Assembly: GCA_030037855.1 (NCBI GenBank)
Contig: JASHPY010000010.1
Coordinates: 1 to 33,779, forward strand
DNA from: Thermoplasmata archaeon
Lineage (GTDB): Archaea; Thermoplasmatota; Thermoplasmata; Lutacidiplasmatales; UBA184
DNA length: 33,779 nucleotides
Reading direction: 5' to 3'
The notes beneath the pieces were generated by a model, which was not told where the DNA came from, made no database searches, and saw only the letters and a program-made list of their open reading frames with translations. Numbering within the stretch: position 1 is the first letter of the stretch; each line of letters begins with the position of its first letter. Positions 29,919-33,779 of this stretch are shown here, one piece after another. Made by a program: the position numbers and the translations under genes.

Positions 29919-31052
29919 GTGCGCATCGTCCAGGTCAGCCCCTTCTTCCACCCCCATGCGGGGGGCGTGGAGTCGCACGTGCGGAGCCTGGCGCGCGCGT
30001 TCGTCCATCAGGGACACGACGTGACGGTCGTCACGTCACGGTACAGCTCCGCCCTCCCGCGCGAGGAACGCGTGGAGGGTTATCGCGTCGTTCGGACCCG
30101 CACGCTCGGGGTCGCGTTCAACACGCCGTTCGACTTCGGCACGGCGCGCGTGCTGCGCGACCTCCACGCGGATGTCATCCACCTCCACTATCCCCCGCCG
30201 GTCACGTCGTACTTCGCGACCCGCTCGCTCCATCGACGGAACATCCCGGTCTGCCTGACCTACCACTGCGACCTCTACCTCGCCGGCCTGCTGGGCCGAG
30301 CGCTCGCCGGACTCTACCAGCGGGTGTTCCTTCCCCCGACGCTGCGCGCGGTCGACCGGATCATCGTGCACACGCGCAGCTACGGCGGGACGTCGGCGAT
30401 GCTGCGCGGGCGCGAGCTCGCGGTCATCCCGTCCGTGGTGGACCTCGACTGGTTCCGGCCGGGTCTCGACTCGAGCGACCTCCGACGGGACCTCGGGCTC
30501 GAGGGCCAGCGGGTCCTCGGGTTCACCGGCCGACTCGTGCCGCACAAGGGCGTCGACGTGATCCTCCAGGCGCTCGCCCAGCTCCCCGACGACGTCGTGC
30601 TGCTCGTCGTCGGCGCGGGACCCCGTCTCCCGAGCCTGGTCGGCCTCGCCCGACGCCTTGGGGTCGAGAGCCGGGTCCGATTCTGCGCGTCGGTGACGGA
30701 CGACGACCTGCCCCGGTACCTCTCGCTCGCCGACGTGTTCGTCTTTCCGTCCCAGAGCCGCCTCGAAGGGTTCGGCCTCGCGGTCGCGGAGGCGATGGCG
30801 GTCGGGCTTCCCGTCGTCATCGCGGACATGCCGGGCGTGCGGGAGGTGATCGAGCCGGGGCGCGAGGGCCTCTTGGCGGAGCCGCTCCTGGCGGGCGATC
30901 TCGCGGCGAAGGTGCGGACGTTGCTCGACGACCCCGCGCTCGCGCGCCGCATGGGGGCCGCCGGCCGGCGACGGGCGGAGGAACGTTACGGCCTCGCGAC
31001 CGTCACGGCCCAGCTGATCAGCTTGTACGAAGGCTTGCGCGCAGCTGGTTGA
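29919..31052 (+). CDS. Glycosyltransferase family 4 (GT-B)
   Basis: This 377-aa protein is a two-Rossmann GT-B enzyme. The N-domain starts MRIVQVSPFFHPHAGGVESHVRSLARAF, where the GG loop contacts the acceptor. The C-domain has GFTGRLVPHKGVDVILQAL, then SLADVFVFPSQSRLEGFGLAVAEAMAVGLPVV, where ExFGLxxxE is the GT4 retaining-enzyme signature for nucleotide-sugar binding. It is probably cytoplasmic or membrane-associated and involved in surface glycan or glycolipid assembly. Sugar and acceptor are unknown. GTG 29919 lies about 28 nt after a GTAAAG box. The end overlaps convergent pyrF by 35 bp. Confidence 0.9.
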   Translation: MRIVQVSPFFHPHAGGVESHVRSLARAFVHQGHDVTVVTSRYSSALPREERVEGYRVVRTRTLGVAFNTPFDFGTARVLRDLHADVIHLHYPPPVTSYFATRSLHRRNIPVCLTYHCDLYLAGLLGRALAGLYQRVFLPPTLRAVDRIIVHTRSYGGTSAMLRGRELAVIPSVVDLDWFRPGLDSSDLRRDLGLEGQRVLGFTGRLVPHKGVDVILQALAQLPDDVVLLVVGAGPRLPSLVGLARRLGVESRVRFCASVTDDDLPRYLSLADVFVFPSQSRLEGFGLAVAEAMAVGLPVVIADMPGVREVIEPGREGLLAEPLLAGDLAAKVRTLLDDPALARRMGAAGRRRAEERYGLATVTAQLISLYEGLRAAG

Positions 31053-31860
31053 TCTGGACCTTCAGGCGACCCGCCTCGGCCCCCGCGGCGCGCTTCCAGT
31101 CGGCCCCGGCGGAAGCGTAGCAGATGCTGCGGGAGGCGTTCACGAGCAGCCCGCGCCCGTGGGCGTCGACCCCGTCCCGCACGGCGCTCGAAAGCGAGCC
31201 CCCTTGAGCGCCCACCCCGGGGACGAGGATCGGGATCCCGTTCCCGAGGAGCGACCGCGCCGCCCGGAACGCGTCCGAGAAGGTCGCCCCGAGCACCACC
31301 CCGACGTTGCCGTGCGCGTGCGAGAGCCGTCGCGCCTCCCCGACGACCGCGAGCCACAGCGGCCCGCGCGGCGTGGGAATCTCCTGGAAGTCGGGCGCGC
31401 CGGGATTCGACGAGTGGGCGACCACGAAGACCCCGCGCGTGGGCTCGTCGAGGAACGGCTGGAGCGAGTCCCAGCCGATCCAGGGGGTGACGGTCACCGC
31501 GTCGAACCCGAACGACTTGAACGCCCCGTCGCGGAGCAGGGCCATCGTGTTCGGGATGTCGTTCGCCTTGAGGTCGAGGATCCGCAGCCGCGTCGCGCCG
31601 ATCTTCCGCGCGACCCGCTCGAGGCTCGCGAACCCGTCCGCCCCGTAGCGGAAGTACGCCGCCATCTGCATCTTGTACGCGGCGGCGTGGGGGAGCGTCG
31701 CCTCGACGATCCCGTCGAGGAAGTGGTCGAGCTGACGGCCGGCCGGCAGGCGTCGGAGCGGCTGGGGCATCTGCTTCGGGTCCGGATCGAGCCCGACGCA
31801 GACGAGCGAATCCCGTGCCTTCAGGATCCGGTCGACCCGCTGGACGAACTTCTCGGCCAC
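31018..31860 (-). CDS. pyrF: Orotidine 5'-phosphate decarboxylase
   Basis: This 280-aa enzyme converts OMP to UMP, the last step of pyrimidine synthesis. It fits the longer 'subfamily 2' PyrF: VCVGLDPDPKQMP at the N-terminus, YKMQMAAYFRYGADG, the catalytic charge network in LDLKANDIPNT (DxKxxD), VTVTPWIGWDSLQPFL and the phosphate loop ILVPGVGAQGG...VNASRSI. I chose GTG 31860 because a CTATTTG promoter lies 29 nt upstream. The ORF-track extension to 32046 runs through the promoter region and has no family similarity. Confidence 0.93.
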   Translation of the reverse strand: MAEKFVQRVDRILKARDSLVCVGLDPDPKQMPQPLRRLPAGRQLDHFLDGIVEATLPHAAAYKMQMAAYFRYGADGFASLERVARKIGATRLRILDLKANDIPNTMALLRDGAFKSFGFDAVTVTPWIGWDSLQPFLDEPTRGVFVVAHSSNPGAPDFQEIPTPRGPLWLAVVGEARRLSHAHGNVGVVLGATFSDAFRAARSLLGNGIPILVPGVGAQGGSLSSAVRDGVDAHGRGLLVNASRSICYASAGADWKRAAGAEAGRLKVQINQLRASLRTS

Positions 31861-31885
31861 CGGTAGAAGTTCAGTGGGCCCGGAG

Positions 31886-31893
31886 CAAATAGA
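31886..31893 (-). promoter_or_regulatory. TATA box of pyrF
   Basis: The minus strand reads TCTATTTG, centred 29 nt before GTG 31860. This is leaderless spacing and decides that start. Confidence 0.55.
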
Positions 31894-31976
31894 TTGCCTA
31901 GGGGCTCCGTTCAGCGTTCGCGACCGTGTGCTGAGTTTTATCGGCCTCGACCGTTCCCCGCGGCCGGTACGCACCC

Positions 31977-33143
31977 ATGACCCCGACCGACCCGATCGAG
32001 GCCTCCTCCGAGACGCGTCTCCGCGACCTACGTCCCGGGGCGGCACCGGTCGAGATCGTCGCCCGGGTGGTCGCGGTCGAGCGTCGGGAGGTCACCCGCC
32101 GGTCGGACGGCGGGCGACGGCCCCTGCTCTCGGGGCTGCTGAACGACGGGACCGCGACCGTCCGGTTCACGTGGTGGGACCCCCCGCGAGACGGGATCGA
32201 GCGGGGCACCGTGCTGCGCGCCGCCGGGGTGGAGGTTCGCGAGTTCCGCGGCCGTCCCGAGATCACGTTCAGCTGGAAGTCGCACGTCGAGCCGGCGAGC
32301 CCGGTCGAGCTGCCGCGGGTCTCCGCCGAGGAGCTCCCCCCGAAGACCGTACGGGAGCTCGCGCCGGCATCGGAGGGTTTTCGACTGCGCGCCCGCGTCG
32401 TGCGGGTCCAACCGAAGTCCGTCACCGTAGGGACCGAACGACGGGTCGTCCACGAGGGTCTGCTCGCCGACCGGACCGGCTCGATCGCGTTCTCGTCGTG
32501 GACCGATTTCCAACTCTCGCCCGGTGAAGCGGTCCAGATCTCGGGCGGGTACCTGCGCAGCTTCCGGGGCCGCTCTCAGCTCGTGCTCGACGACCGGTCG
32601 ACGGTCTCGCGAGTCGACCCCGGCGACCTTCCCGAACCCGCCGAACTCCTCCTCAGCGGGCCCACGTCGATCGCCCGAGTGGAGGACGAGGGAGGAGGCG
32701 AGACGGTCGCCGTCGAAGGCATCGTCGTCGGCCTCCTCCCCCCGAGCGGCCTCGTCTACCGGTGCCCGACCTGCCGGCGGTCCGTGAAGAGCGGACTCTG
32801 CCGGATCCACGGTCAGGTCGACGGCCAGCCGGACCTCCGGGCGCGGATCGTGCTCGACGACGGGACCGGGGCCCTCACGGTGAACGCGGGCCGCCCCGAG
32901 ACCGAGCGGCTGTGGGGCATCACCCTCGCGGACGCGCGGGCCCGTCTCCGGGAGCAGCCGGACCCGTCGATCCTCGAGGAGCAGCTCCTCGAGGCGCTGC
33001 TCGGCCGGCGGCTCCGGGTCCGAGGGCAGGGGTCGAAGGACGACTTCGGCATCACGGTCCAGCCCGAGTCGATCGAGCGGGTCGAGGTAGACCTCGACGC
33101 CGCGGCGGGCGAGCTCTCCGCCCGCCTCCGCGGAGGGTCGTGA
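31977..33143 (+). CDS. Replication protein A-like ssDNA-binding protein
   Basis: This 388-aa protein contains tandem OB folds: about residues 18-110 (PVEIVARVVAVERREVTRR...LLNDGTATVRFTWWDP), about 125-215 (FRLRARVVRVQPKSVTV...LLADRTGSIAFSSWTDF) and a C-terminal OB fold with an inserted zinc finger YRCPTCRRSVKSGLCRIHG, followed by LRARIVLDDGTGALTVNAG. This matches the archaeal RPA with zinc finger that coats single-stranded DNA in replication and repair. The paired RPA-associated gene starts in the stop codon, the standard archaeal arrangement. A TTTTATC box lies about 38 nt upstream of the ATG. Confidence 0.92.
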   Translation: MTPTDPIEASSETRLRDLRPGAAPVEIVARVVAVERREVTRRSDGGRRPLLSGLLNDGTATVRFTWWDPPRDGIERGTVLRAAGVEVREFRGRPEITFSWKSHVEPASPVELPRVSAEELPPKTVRELAPASEGFRLRARVVRVQPKSVTVGTERRVVHEGLLADRTGSIAFSSWTDFQLSPGEAVQISGGYLRSFRGRSQLVLDDRSTVSRVDPGDLPEPAELLLSGPTSIARVEDEGGGETVAVEGIVVGLLPPSGLVYRCPTCRRSVKSGLCRIHGQVDGQPDLRARIVLDDGTGALTVNAGRPETERLWGITLADARARLREQPDPSILEEQLLEALLGRRLRVRGQGSKDDFGITVQPESIERVEVDLDAAAGELSARLRGGS

Positions 33144-33779
33144 TGGCACTCCGCGAGCCGGCCTGGAGGGTCACGGCCCGTGAGCTCGAGAGTTCGTTCG
33201 AAGAGGAGCGAGGCTCGGGCGAGCGCGCGGCGAGCTACCTGCTCTCCCCGTTCGGGGCCCGGATGAACCGGGTGCTCGTCGCCGGCGAGCTCTCGCCCGC
33301 CGAGCCGATCGGCCGGGACGAGGCCTCGACGTTCTGGCGGGCCCGGCTGGCCGACCCCTCGGGCGCGGTCGCGGTGACCGCGGGGAGCTTCCAGCCGAGG
33401 GCGATGGCCCAGCTCCGCTCGGCCCGGGACTCCCGACCCTGCCTCGCCGTGGGCAAGGTCCACCTCTACCGGGGACGCGACGGGGTCGCCTACGTTTCGG
33501 TGCGGGCGGAGGCGGTCCGTTCGATCTCGGAGAACGAGGAGCGGGCGCTGCTCGCGGACACGGTCCGGCAGACGCTCGACCGCCTCGACCTGCTCGAGCG
33601 ACTGGAAAAGACCCCGTCGACCACGGACGAGGAACTCGCGGCCGAAGGGATCCCGCTCGCCTGGGCGCGGGCGGCGCGCGAGTCGCTGCGCCGGTACCCG
33701 ACCGTCGACCGGGCCGCGTTCCGACGGGAGCTCGCACCGGCGGTTCGCCGGGTCGCCGGAGAGAGCGGGCCGGTCGTCT
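33143..33779 (+). CDS. RPA-associated protein (RPAP), cut by the window end
   Basis: The ATG at 33143 overlaps the RPA stop (TGATG), and 212 codons are visible before the window ends. It starts with WRVTARELESSFEEERGSGERAASYLLSPFGARMNRVLVAGELSP. An OB fold follows (FWRARLADPSGAVAVTAGSFQPRAMAQL...LAVGKVHLYRGRDGVAYVSVRAEAVRSISENE), the pattern of the COG3390 RPA-associated family, whose members form a complex with RPA. The C-terminal part seen so far is helical (NEERALLADTVRQTLDRLDLLERLE). Confidence 0.9.
   Translation, partial: MALREPAWRVTARELESSFEEERGSGERAASYLLSPFGARMNRVLVAGELSPAEPIGRDEASTFWRARLADPSGAVAVTAGSFQPRAMAQLRSARDSRPCLAVGKVHLYRGRDGVAYVSVRAEAVRSISENEERALLADTVRQTLDRLDLLERLEKTPSTTDEELAAEGIPLAWARAARESLRRYPTVDRAAFRRELAPAVRRVAGESGPVV

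Noticed and set aside
31861-32046. Upstream extension of pyrF
   Set aside because: It crosses the pyrF TATA-like box and the divergent RPA promoter, with no family similarity.

Overview
This window is chromosomal DNA from a very GC-rich archaeon. The archaeal markers are GatD/GatE, MptE, an Spt5 with NGN and KOW domains, SecE, uL11, an RPA-type single-stranded-DNA-binding protein with an RPA-associated protein, and A/T-rich TATA-like boxes about 25-30 nt before many start codons (leaderless transcription). A TPP riboswitch in an archaeon, together with FtsZ, suggests the Thermoplasmatota or a nearby euryarchaeal lineage. The exact lineage is inference.

Layout. 1-3.9 kb: the end of an isocitrate-dehydrogenase-like gene, a small membrane protein, a lysine/alanine/proline-tailed small protein, a large GT-C-like membrane protein and mptE. 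3.9-7.1 kb: a cell-division/secretion/transcription/translation cluster ftsZ-secE-spt5-rpl11 followed by an unknown 97-aa gene. 7.1-9.2 kb: a serine beta-lactamase-like hydrolase, a small membrane protein and a zinc-binding protein. 9.2-13.1 kb (minus): a tightly overlapping operon gatD-gatE-phosphoglycolate phosphatase, probably including the zinc protein. 13.28 kb: a tRNA-Arg(GCG) gene interrupted by a roughly 30-nt intron in the D-loop.

13.38-17.3 kb is a genomic island of visibly lower GC. The 3' end of the tRNA plus about 35-40 nt of flank occurs three times: once intact at the tRNA and twice as degenerate copies near 14.36 and 17.23 kb. These copies split the island into two cassettes. 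Each cassette carries an antitoxin/RelE-like toxin pair, and the two pairs look like diverged relatives. The second cassette also carries a TetR regulator and a short-chain dehydrogenase, with an inverted repeat abutting the SDR promoter. No integrase is present. This tRNA-anchored array of toxin-antitoxin cassettes is the most interesting structure in the window.

17.8-22.2 kb holds accessory stress or efflux functions: an AhpD-like protein lacking the usual histidine, a membrane protein, a MarR regulator whose own TATA box lies in a palindrome, a DHA2-type MFS exporter and a methyltransferase. 22.2-28.9 kb (minus) is a TPP-riboswitch-led thiamine ABC transporter operon (binding protein, fused permease, ATPase) with aconitase only 7 bp behind it. 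Divergent from it is pdxS (vitamin B6). 29.9-33.8 kb: a GT4 glycosyltransferase, pyrF, and the RPA/RPA-associated protein pair, the last cut by the window edge.
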